In this document: positions 39,913 through 47,800 of the stretch, piece by piece
Layout: every line of letters begins with the position of its first letter
Position numbering within the stretch: the first letter of the stretch is position 1
Source: Ancylomarina sp048268005
GTDB lineage: Bacteria > Bacteroidota > Bacteroidia > Bacteroidales > Marinifilaceae
Direction: 5' to 3'
DNA length: 64,000 bases
Assembly: GCA_048268005.1 (NCBI GenBank)
Contig: JBLWWJ010000002.1
Coordinates: forward strand, 372,001-436,000
Notes under the pieces: generated by a model
Seen by the model: only the letters and a program-made list of their open reading frames with translations
The model's database searches: none
Told to the model about the DNA's origin: nothing
Translations under genes and position numbers: made by a program

Positions 39913-40683
39913 TTATTGGTCTCTAGTGAAGACTAACTCCGTTTTTTTCGAGAGCTGAGGATTAAAAATGTAGCCTTCAGAATTAAATGCTTTCAAATGC
40001 TCAGGATCAGTAATTTTATTCTGAATGATAAAACGAGTCATTAGCCCTCGTGCTTTTTTTGCAAAGAAACTAATCACCTTGTATTGTCCATTTTTAAAAT
40101 CTTTAAAAACAGGCGTAATAATCTCCGCTTTAACTTTTTTCTTATCTACCGCTTTAAAATATTCATTGGAAGCAAGGTTGATTAGATATTTATCATTCTT
40201 CGCCATCAATGTTTTATTTATCTCTTTGGTAATTTTATCGCCCCAAAATTCATACAGGTTATTCCCTTTTTTTGTTTGGAGTTTCTTTCCCATTTCCAAT
40301 CTGTAGGCTTGAATCAAATCAAGAGGTTTTAATACACCATACAAGCCTGATAGTATTCGTAAGTCATTTTGTGCTGTTTGGAGTTCCTCTTCATTTAAAG
40401 AATAGGCATCTAAACCTGTGTAAACGTCACCTTTAAACGCTAGAAGAGCTTGTTTCGCATTGTCAGTGCTAAAAGGTAATTGCCAGTTTATAAATCGTTC
40501 AAAATTTAATTGAGCCAATTTGGGACTAATTCCCATAAAATTAGAAATTTCGTCGGTAGATAATTTTCTAAGTTGCTTAATCAGTGTTTCTGAATCTTTT
40601 AAAAAAACTGCTTCTGAGTGATTATTACTTGTGCTTTTGGTCTCAAAATCAAGAGACTTAGCAGGAGATATAAGGATTAACAT
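39913..40683 (-). CDS. yaaA: Peroxide stress protein YaaA (DUF328 family)
   Basis: This 256-residue protein begins with MLILISPAKSLDFE, the family signature, and matches the usual length. Further family stretches are FMGISPKLAQLNFERF, AFKGDVYTGLDAYSL, LRILSGLYGVLKPLDLIQAY and FFAKKARGLMTRFI. In Escherichia coli YaaA limits damage during hydrogen peroxide stress by lowering free iron, and the fold is linked to DNA binding. It lies downstream of, and is separated by a terminator from, an S9 peptidase gene on the same strand. A short minus-strand spacer upstream (40684-40800) contains only an imperfect -7-like sequence. Confidence 0.95.
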   Translation of the reverse strand: MLILISPAKSLDFETKSTSNNHSEAVFLKDSETLIKQLRKLSTDEISNFMGISPKLAQLNFERFINWQLPFSTDNAKQALLAFKGDVYTGLDAYSLNEEELQTAQNDLRILSGLYGVLKPLDLIQAYRLEMGKKLQTKKGNNLYEFWGDKITKEINKTLMAKNDKYLINLASNEYFKAVDKKKVKAEIITPVFKDFKNGQYKVISFFAKKARGLMTRFIIQNKITDPEHLKAFNSEGYIFNPQLSKKTELVFTRDQ

Positions 40684-40800
40684 ATTTCACGTTTTTTTGA
40701 TATTGTGAATCTAAGATATGTGATTTGAAAGAGATAAACTAATTGAGTTTTTTGATGTCTATATTGTTCTCGTTTATAAGAGGCTAGTGGGATGAGATAC

Positions 40801-40829
40801 AAAAAAAGCAGATGACTGGCATCTGCTTT
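40801..40829 (-). terminator. Intrinsic terminator after the 861-aa S9 peptidase gene
   Basis: On the minus strand a 10-bp stem (40829-40820 with 40814-40805 region) with a 5-base loop is followed by a run of T (the A run 40801-40807 on the plus strand). Confidence 0.8.
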
Positions 40830-40855
40830 AAATGTTTTTTTATTAATCGGTTAGA

Positions 40856-43441
40856 TTATAGGTTTTCGTCAGGATATAAAGAATCCCACCATTGATTTTT
40901 AGTCTTCAAATGTTTTGCAAAGTATGCAAAGATGGTATTGTTCCATAAAATACGTTGGGTGTAATTTAATATTTGGTGATTCTGATTTTTAACCTGAATG
41001 AAATCAACATCTTTACCTAGAAGTTTAAGAGCCTGATACATTTGTATACTTTCACCCAAAGGTACATTTGTGTCAACACTGCCATGAATAAGAAGCATTG
41101 GAGTATTAACTTTGTCAGCATTAAATAATGGACTTTGATCTACATATAATTTTCTGTGGCTCCATGGGAATGATTTCCCCGCAGCATTTACACTGTAGGT
41201 GTATCCCCAGTATCCCTCACCCCAATAAGATGTGATATCACTGATTCCGGCATGCGAAATTGCCGCAGCAAAAATATCGGTTCTGGTTTGGAGCAGCATG
41301 GTCATAAAACCACCATAGGATGCTCCAATACACCCAATCTTATCAGCATCTATAAAAGAATGAGATGCGACAAACTTCTTAGTGCCTTCAATGATTTCGT
41401 CAGCGGTTGAAATTCCCCAGTTGTTTTGATGTTCTGCTGAGAACTCCTGTCCAAAACCAGTTGCTCCACTTGGTTGTAGTAAATAAACAACATAGCCCAT
41501 TGCTGCATATAGGTTAAGAGGGTAGCGACCTCCGAAACTACGTTCCACAGGCACTGTTCCTGCATAGTAATTTACAATCATCGGGTATTTCTTATTTGCA
41601 TCAAAGTTTGGTGGGTAATATACGCGACCAATAATGGTTTTCCCTTCTTCTTTAGTGAAATTCCAATCTTCAGTTTTACCGAATTTCACGTTCTCAAACT
41701 TCTCCTTTTCAGGATTTGAAAGAAGAACTGAGTTTTGTGTGCTTAAATTGTAAGTGTAGGCTTTGTATGGGCTTGAGATACTACAAGCAGTGTATGATAA
41801 AGTTTCACCGTTAGATGAGATATTGAATGATTTAATGACATCTTCATTAAGATTTAGCTTAGTGAAAGCCTTAGTCTTAGTATCGTATTTAAATAGGCGA
41901 ACGTAATCTGTATCGTTAGCTTTTAAATAGATATTAACATCTTTTTTGTTCCAGATTGCACTACCAATAGCTGGATCAAAATTAATTGTAATAGGATCAA
42001 CTTTCATTGTTTTTAAATCCAAAATATAAAGTTGACCATCGTAGTTGTTTGCCAATTTTTGAGATCCAATATTTTCACCAAGCTTACCAAAACATGAAGG
42101 ACCTCCTTGTATTAACAACTTATCTCCGTTAGGAGAGTATTGAGCAGAACCTCCAAACAATTTATCTTCCCAAATTGTATTTAACTCAAAAGTCTCCAGA
42201 TTCATTTCATAAAGATTCTGCTTGCTATATGGATATTCGTTATAATCAGGTCTTGATTGCGAAAATAGAATTCGTTTACTGTCTGCACTAATATCATTCA
42301 GATGAGTAGATAGATTACCATAGGTTAACCTTTGTTTCACCCCACTTGCCACATCAAGCTTGAAAAGGAAACTGCGATATCTGAATCCAGGTAAACGATC
42401 TTCCATCCCTTGAATTTTTCTGATTTTCCAATCTTTAGAGTGATCTTTGGCCACAGAATAAACAATTGTTTTAGAATTAGGAGCCCAAGTATAGTTTTCA
42501 AAATTGTCTATACCTTTTACAACTTCCATTTCACTTCCTTTTTCAAAATCGAAAATGAAGATTGATGTTTTATCATTGTAGTTTTTTGTATACGAAATTT
42601 TGTTCCCCGATGGTAACCACTTGATTCGGGACAGACTAGTTCCTCTGAAAGAATATAGGATTTTACCATGTTTAACAGAAAGGATTTCTTTCCAGTTTTC
42701 GGTTTTATCTGATGGAGGTTGAGTCCGAGAATAGCTTACTAAGGCTAGTTTCCCATCGGATGAAAGAACGGATGATTTAACTTTTTTACCATCAAGAATT
42801 TTATTGATGGTAATAGATTGTTCAGGAGAAATAGATGATTTGAAATCATGTCTAGTCCATCCATTTTCAGCTTGAAGTTGAAGCTTAAAAGTATTTTTTT
42901 TGTTAAGCGATAAAGCCTTTACTATAATGCTGTGTTTTCCTGGCTCTAAAGTGATGTTAGCTGTTACTTTCTTCGCTTCCTTGTTTTCTTGTTTATAATT
43001 TGAAGCTATTTTATTTCCATCCAAATAGATTTCAAGCATAGGAAAAGTTTCTGTAATCAGCTTAGCTTTACTCCATTCGTCAACCCTAATATACGTTGCG
43101 AAATAATTTAAACTTTTATTTGTACCGTTTATACTTAGAGCACCTTTCTTAGAGATGTTTGCTTTATGCCATTTAAAATCGTTCCCATTCCAAGCTAGTG
43201 AACTATTCTCTTCTGGTTTTAATTCTTCAATATTGATGTAATTTTCTTTAATTAGGTTCGAAAATTGAAACATCTTGCCTTCAATATCTTTTGAATTGTT
43301 AAAAGATGGCAAAGAAACAGTTACAGCTTCAGATTGTAACCAATGTTTTAATTCTAGGGTTTTGTTTTCAGTCTTTTTTTGGGCCAGACTACTCATGTTT
43401 AGTATTAGAATGAAGCTAAGTGTGTAGAGAATTTTATTCAT
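40856..43441 (-). CDS. Secreted S9 family serine peptidase (prolyl oligopeptidase/DPP-IV-like)
   Basis: An 861-residue exported protein with a signal peptide ending at SLA|QKKTEN. An N-terminal beta-rich extension (about 30-200) includes a galactose-binding-like or PA14-like segment (YFATYIRVDEWSKAK, LEPGKHSIIVKALS). A beta-propeller follows (about 220-560), with the WD-like pieces KWLPSGNKISYTKNY and YTWAPNSKTIVYSV. The alpha/beta-hydrolase domain occupies about 590-861. The catalytic triad is complete: Ser708 in GASYGGF, Asp790 in HGSVDTNVPL and His822 in NQNHQ. Such enzymes cleave peptides in the periplasm or at the cell surface. The N-terminal extension makes it longer than typical DPP-IV homologues (about 720 residues). 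The substrate preference cannot be read, and the gene is probably monocistronic. Confidence 0.9.
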   Translation of the reverse strand: MNKILYTLSFILILNMSSLAQKKTENKTLELKHWLQSEAVTVSLPSFNNSKDIEGKMFQFSNLIKENYINIEELKPEENSSLAWNGNDFKWHKANISKKGALSINGTNKSLNYFATYIRVDEWSKAKLITETFPMLEIYLDGNKIASNYKQENKEAKKVTANITLEPGKHSIIVKALSLNKKNTFKLQLQAENGWTRHDFKSSISPEQSITINKILDGKKVKSSVLSSDGKLALVSYSRTQPPSDKTENWKEILSVKHGKILYSFRGTSLSRIKWLPSGNKISYTKNYNDKTSIFIFDFEKGSEMEVVKGIDNFENYTWAPNSKTIVYSVAKDHSKDWKIRKIQGMEDRLPGFRYRSFLFKLDVASGVKQRLTYGNLSTHLNDISADSKRILFSQSRPDYNEYPYSKQNLYEMNLETFELNTIWEDKLFGGSAQYSPNGDKLLIQGGPSCFGKLGENIGSQKLANNYDGQLYILDLKTMKVDPITINFDPAIGSAIWNKKDVNIYLKANDTDYVRLFKYDTKTKAFTKLNLNEDVIKSFNISSNGETLSYTACSISSPYKAYTYNLSTQNSVLLSNPEKEKFENVKFGKTEDWNFTKEEGKTIIGRVYYPPNFDANKKYPMIVNYYAGTVPVERSFGGRYPLNLYAAMGYVVYLLQPSGATGFGQEFSAEHQNNWGISTADEIIEGTKKFVASHSFIDADKIGCIGASYGGFMTMLLQTRTDIFAAAISHAGISDITSYWGEGYWGYTYSVNAAGKSFPWSHRKLYVDQSPLFNADKVNTPMLLIHGSVDTNVPLGESIQMYQALKLLGKDVDFIQVKNQNHQILNYTQRILWNNTIFAYFAKHLKTKNQWWDSLYPDENL

Positions 43442-43627
43442 GGGTTGGTTTTTTAATTAAGCTTAATGAAAGTTCAATATTACAAATTATACTTGCTATA
43501 AAAAAGATGTTGATTTAAGCTTAGAACATTTTTTTATATCGCTTATTAGCTTGTGTAAAAAACTTATTAGGACATCTTAACATAAAGTGTTGTGAGTTTT
43601 AGTTCAATTCAGATCACTTTTTTTTAC

Positions 43628-43635
43628 TATCTTCG
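43628..43635 (+). promoter_or_regulatory. Candidate -7 box (TATCTTCG) for the histidine kinase gene
   Basis: One mismatch from TAnnTTTG, 20 bases upstream of the ATG at 43656, in the divergent spacer shared with the S9 peptidase gene. No -33 element at 19 bases. Confidence 0.33.
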
Positions 43636-43655
43636 ATTATTGTTTACAATACGTA

Positions 43656-46127
43656 ATGATAAAAGAGTTTTTAAGTACCATGAGGAGAGATAAGGATTTC
43701 CCAAAATTTGTTCTGGCTAAGTGGCAAAAATTGATTGACCTGCTAAGCTCTACATTTGATTTGCCTGCCACTTTAATAATGCAAGCTAATCAAGATACGA
43801 TGGAAGTTTTTGCCAGTAGTAATACAGGGAATAATCCATATGTGGTTGGAGATATTGAAAAAAAGGCTGGGCTTTATTGTGAAACTGTTATTCAAAGTGA
43901 AGCAAAATTGTTAGTGCCTAATGCTCTAAATAATTCTCAATGGGATAGAAATCCGGATATTAAATTAGGGATGATTGCTTACCTGGGGTTTCCTTTAATG
44001 TATCCTGACGGAGAGATTTTTGGAACAATATGTGTGTTGGACAATAAGGAGAATTCATTTAATGAAACTATAGAAGAATTTCTTATTCAGGTACAAGGAA
44101 TTATTGAATTAGATATAGCTGCTTATAGTTTATATGAACAAACGAGTAATAAGCTCAAGGAAAAAAAACATGAAAATTTTCAAATAGATAATAAGAATGA
44201 GAGATCTCTATATGATCTTGAGGTAGAGCTTGATAAACAGAAGCATATTTATAAAATACTAAGCGAAAAGCTTCGTTACTTTGACGATGAATTGCTAAAA
44301 AGAGCTAATAAATATGAAACTCTTTTTACATCAATGAATTCAGCTCTTGTTTTTTTCGAAGCAATTTGCGATCAGAATGGGGATTTGTGTGATGCTCGGT
44401 ATTTGAATATGAATTCTAAGAATGAGGAGATTATTGGGTACAAAAAGGAAGCGGTAATAGGAAAGACAATTTTGGAAATATTTCCTGAAACTGAAGCGAT
44501 CTGGTTTTCTAATTTTGATTCAGTTCTTAAGAATAAAAAGGCTATAAATTTTGATTTATACCATAAGCCCTTGGGAAAACATTTCTCAGTTAATACTTTC
44601 CAAATTGAAGAATCTGTCTTTGGGGTCTCATATTATGATATAACAGAGCATGTGATTGTAAAGCAGAAGTTGAGTGATAGTGAGAAACGATACAAGACAA
44701 TTTTTAATGAGAGTAACTCCATAATGCTCTTAATTGACCCTAAAGATGGAGGAATTGTTGATGCAAATTCAGCTTCAATAAAATTCTATGGCTATACAAG
44801 GAAAGCACTTCTGAGTAAGCACATGAGTGATATTAATATAATGTCAATGGAGGAGCTAAAGAAGGAAATTTCTTTAGCAACACAAACAAAGAAAAATCAT
44901 TTCCAGTTTAAACACCGACTTTCGTCTGGAGAAGTAAGGGATGTTGAAGTCTACTCCAGTCCAATTTTTGCCAATGGTGAAACACTCTTATATTCGGTTA
45001 TTCACGATGTTACAGAGAGACGAGTAGCATTAGAGGAGGTTAGAAGATTGTCTATGGCTGTAGAACAGAGCCCAGTCTCTATTGTAATAACCGATATTCT
45101 TGGAAATATACTGTATTGTAATCCGAAGCACTGTGAAATAACAGGGTATTCAGATGAAGAAATGCTAGGTCTTAATCCTAGAGTTCTTAAATCGGGTAAG
45201 TATAATAAAGATGATTATTTTCAATTATGGAAATCAATATCAAATGGGAAGAAATGGTCTGGCGAATTTTTTAATAAGAAAAAAAATGGAAGTTTTTACT
45301 GGGAGTCAGCTTCAATTGCTCCAATTAAGAATGATGAGGGTGAAATCGTTAATTATATTAAGATAGGTGAAGATATTACTGATAGAAAACGATTAGAAAA
45401 TCAGTTGAGTCAATCTATATTGAAGGCTGAAGAAAGTGATAAACTTAAAACTTCCTTTTTGTCGAATTTGAGTCATGAAGTCAGAACGCCTTTAAATGGA
45501 ATATTGGGTTTTACTAATCTGATGCTTTCTGATGAAATAACTGATGAAGAACGTAAAGAGTATGGCGCTTTTGTTGAGTCGTCGGGTAACCAGTTGATGA
45601 TGATGATGGATGATATCCTTAAAATTTCAACTATCGAAGCAGGAAAGATGAGTATTAAGTATTCAACTTTCAATATTAAGGAGCTACTTCATGAAATTAA
45701 GGTTTATTATTCTCAAGAAATTAATGAGAAAAATTTAGATTTTGAAATTGATTGTAACTGTGAATCTTTAATTTATAATGATCAGAAACGAGTACGTCAG
45801 ATTTTTGATAATTTGATTCGTAATGCGATAAAATTTACGGAAACAGGAAAGATTACATTAAAGGCAGAATGTAATGAAGAGATGGTAATTTTAGCTGTTC
45901 AGGATACCGGAATAGGGATTGCAAGAGAGAACCAAGTGGAAGTTTTTGAACGTTTTCGTCAATTAGATAGTTTTACGACAAGAGAATTCGAGGGTACAGG
46001 ATTAGGTTTAGCTATTTCAAAAGAAATTATAATACTATTAGGTGGTGAAATTTGGGTTGAATCGGAATTAGGAAAAGGTTCCAAATTTATATTTACAATC
46101 CCTAAGATGTGGGAAAGTGATAAGTAA
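43656..46127 (+). CDS. Soluble GAF-PAS-PAS-PAS sensor histidine kinase
   Basis: An 823-residue protein with no signal peptide or membrane segment. An N-terminal GAF domain covers about 20-165 (LGFPLMYPDGEIFGTICVLD). A coiled linker (about 165-215) leads to three PAS domains at about 219-335, 345-455 and 460-590; the last contains ITGYSDEEMLGLNPRVLKSG and ends with YIKIGEDITDRK. The HisKA dimerisation helix carries the phospho-accepting His607 (SNLSHEVRTPLNGILGF). The ATPase domain shows the N box (NLIRNAIKFTETG), G1 (DTGIGI) and G2 (GTGLGLAISKEI). It should sense a cytoplasmic ligand or redox signal and autophosphorylate. No receiver domain or response-regulator gene is adjacent, so it is an orphan kinase here. 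It is convergent with the RlmD-type gene and shares its terminator. Confidence 0.93.
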   Translation: MIKEFLSTMRRDKDFPKFVLAKWQKLIDLLSSTFDLPATLIMQANQDTMEVFASSNTGNNPYVVGDIEKKAGLYCETVIQSEAKLLVPNALNNSQWDRNPDIKLGMIAYLGFPLMYPDGEIFGTICVLDNKENSFNETIEEFLIQVQGIIELDIAAYSLYEQTSNKLKEKKHENFQIDNKNERSLYDLEVELDKQKHIYKILSEKLRYFDDELLKRANKYETLFTSMNSALVFFEAICDQNGDLCDARYLNMNSKNEEIIGYKKEAVIGKTILEIFPETEAIWFSNFDSVLKNKKAINFDLYHKPLGKHFSVNTFQIEESVFGVSYYDITEHVIVKQKLSDSEKRYKTIFNESNSIMLLIDPKDGGIVDANSASIKFYGYTRKALLSKHMSDINIMSMEELKKEISLATQTKKNHFQFKHRLSSGEVRDVEVYSSPIFANGETLLYSVIHDVTERRVALEEVRRLSMAVEQSPVSIVITDILGNILYCNPKHCEITGYSDEEMLGLNPRVLKSGKYNKDDYFQLWKSISNGKKWSGEFFNKKKNGSFYWESASIAPIKNDEGEIVNYIKIGEDITDRKRLENQLSQSILKAEESDKLKTSFLSNLSHEVRTPLNGILGFTNLMLSDEITDEERKEYGAFVESSGNQLMMMMDDILKISTIEAGKMSIKYSTFNIKELLHEIKVYYSQEINEKNLDFEIDCNCESLIYNDQKRVRQIFDNLIRNAIKFTETGKITLKAECNEEMVILAVQDTGIGIARENQVEVFERFRQLDSFTTREFEGTGLGLAISKEIIILLGGEIWVESELGKGSKFIFTIPKMWESDK

Positions 46128-46171
46128 CAAAGAGTGTAACGCTATTTCAGGACTATACAGATATTAAAAAT

Positions 46172-46208
46172 AAAAAAGCCGAAACAATTAAGTTTCGGCT
46201 TTTGTTTT
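46172..46208. terminator. Bidirectional terminator between the kinase and the rRNA methyltransferase genes
   Basis: A 12-bp stem (46174-46185 with 46192-46203) with a 6-base loop, flanked by A and T runs, lies between convergent genes and can stop transcription from both sides. Confidence 0.85.
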
Positions 46209-46209
46209 A

Positions 46210-47619
46210 TTATCGTTTTTCCATCAATACAATATTCTCCACATGGTGTGTGTGTGGGAACATGTCGACAGCTTGAATTTTTGTTACTTGATAGGCATGA
46301 TCCATCATTTCCAAATCACGTGCTTGAGTTGCTGAATTACAACTTACATAAACGATTCGGTTTGGAGCTGCCTGCAAAATAGTTTCAACCACATCGGCAT
46401 GCATTCCGGCTCTTGGAGGATCAACAATCATCATATCAGGATGGCCATGTTCTGCAATAAATTCGGCATTTAGTACATTTTTCATGTCACCGGCAAAGAA
46501 AGCAGTATTGTTAATTCCGTTAATTTCAGAATTCAACTTAGCATCCTCAATTGCTTCTGGTACATATTCAATACCAATTACTTTTTTAGCCTGACGAGCT
46601 ACGAAGTTGGCAATGGTTCCGGTTCCTGTGTAAAGGTCGTAAACGACTTCGTCTTTTTGAATGTTAGCAAACTCACGTGTTTTGCTATATAATTCGTAAG
46701 CTTGTTCAGAATTGGTTTGATAGAACGATTTTGGTCCGATTTTGAACTTCAAATCTTCCATTTGTTCGAAGATATGATCTTCCCCTTTGTATAGAATAAC
46801 ATCTTGATCAGTAATGGTGTCATTAGCTTTCTCGTTGATGATATATAGTAATGAAGTAATCTCTGGGAATTTCTCAGCTATGTGAGCCATAAGACCTTCG
46901 CGTTTCTCCACATCTTCGTGATAGAACACTACGATAGCCATAACATCTCCCGTTGTTGAAGTTCTGATAATTAGTGTACGAAGGAAACCTTCTTGATTTC
47001 TAATATCGAAGAAACTTAAGTCATTAGCAAAAGCATATTCCTTAATGGCTAAACGAATAGCATTTGAAGGTTCAGCTTGTAGGTGACATTTGTTGATATC
47101 AACAACCTTGTCGAATAAACGAGGTACGTGGAAACCTAATGCTGGCGTACGCTCAATCTCTTCTGTACTATTAATCTCATCAAAGGTTAGGTAACGCTTG
47201 TTTGAGAAGGTGAATTCAAGCTTATTACGGTAGAATTCTGTTTTTTCCGATGGTAAAATTGGATTTGCCTCAGGTAAATCAATCTTTCCGATTCGACTTA
47301 AATTATCAAGAACTTCTTGTTGTTTGAAGTTTAATTGTTCCTCGTAAGGTAAATTTTGCCACTTGCATCCACCGCAAATACCAAAATGCTCACAAAAAGC
47401 ATCTACTCTTAAGTCAGAATACTTGTGAAATACAACAGGGTGACCCTCCATGTAACTTTTACGTTTCTTTGTCACCTGCACATCCACAACATCGCCTGGT
47501 ATCACGTTGGTTACAAATACAACCTTATCGTCTACCTTAGCAATGGCCTTTCCTTCGGCTGCTAACTTTACAATTTCAATGTTTTCCAGTAAGGGTTTTC
47601 TGTTTCTTTTACGTCCCAC
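46210..47619 (-). CDS. rlmD: 23S rRNA (uracil-C5)-methyltransferase, RlmD/RumA family
   Basis: A 469-residue SAM-dependent RNA methyltransferase. A TRAM domain occupies about residues 10-65. A cysteine cluster for an iron-sulfur centre follows (Cys76, Cys82 and Cys85 in CEHFGICGGC, with a further Cys in DINKCHLQ). The methyltransferase core has the SAM-binding loop YDLYTGTGTIANFVAR, the DPPRAGMH motif and the catalytic cysteine in VYVSCNSATQARDLEMM, ending with FPHTHHVENIVLMEKR. The family forms 5-methyluridine in 23S rRNA or tRNA. Bacteroidota members can target U747, U1939 or both, so the exact site is not certain. It stands alone, divergent from the ABC-F gene. Confidence 0.88.
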   Translation of the reverse strand: MGRKRNRKPLLENIEIVKLAAEGKAIAKVDDKVVFVTNVIPGDVVDVQVTKKRKSYMEGHPVVFHKYSDLRVDAFCEHFGICGGCKWQNLPYEEQLNFKQQEVLDNLSRIGKIDLPEANPILPSEKTEFYRNKLEFTFSNKRYLTFDEINSTEEIERTPALGFHVPRLFDKVVDINKCHLQAEPSNAIRLAIKEYAFANDLSFFDIRNQEGFLRTLIIRTSTTGDVMAIVVFYHEDVEKREGLMAHIAEKFPEITSLLYIINEKANDTITDQDVILYKGEDHIFEQMEDLKFKIGPKSFYQTNSEQAYELYSKTREFANIQKDEVVYDLYTGTGTIANFVARQAKKVIGIEYVPEAIEDAKLNSEINGINNTAFFAGDMKNVLNAEFIAEHGHPDMMIVDPPRAGMHADVVETILQAAPNRIVYVSCNSATQARDLEMMDHAYQVTKIQAVDMFPHTHHVENIVLMEKR

Positions 47620-47645
47620 TTTGTATTTCTTTTAAGATTTGGCTG

Positions 47646-47653
47646 CAAAGATA
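47646..47653 (-). promoter_or_regulatory. Candidate -7 box (TATCTTTG) for the rRNA methyltransferase gene
   Basis: An exact TAnnTTTG match on the minus strand, 27 bases upstream of the start at 47619, followed by GC-containing bases as is common at Bacteroidota promoters. Confidence 0.48.
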
Positions 47654-47762
47654 GTAAAATAGTGCAGAGTTGTTGATGTATAGAATATTGAGTATGGATG
47701 TTGTTTTGATAGATGATATGGATTAATTGCGATTAGAATTCTAATATCTACTCACTTCGTAT

Positions 47763-47770
47763 TATCTTTG
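47763..47770 (+). promoter_or_regulatory. Candidate -7 box (TATCTTTG) for the ABC-F gene
   Basis: An exact TAnnTTTG match 31 bases upstream of the preferred ATG at 47801. The predicted transcription start (about 47777) lies upstream of both possible start codons. Confidence 0.5.
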
Positions 47771-47800
47771 TCGCCCTAACATATAAACAACTTGTTGTCC

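Noticed and set aside
40025..40306. Plus-strand hydrophobic 93-codon frame
   Set aside because: It lies wholly antisense to yaaA. The hydrophobicity arises from the complementary strand and there is no promoter or family resemblance.
43656..46127. Histidine kinase as a hybrid two-component protein
   Set aside because: The protein ends right after the ATPase domain (FIFTIPKMWESDK), and no receiver domain follows.
47792..47800. TTG start adding three residues to the ABC-F protein
   Set aside because: The ATG at 47801 gives the standard family N-terminus MISINN, and TTG is a rare start in this phylum.
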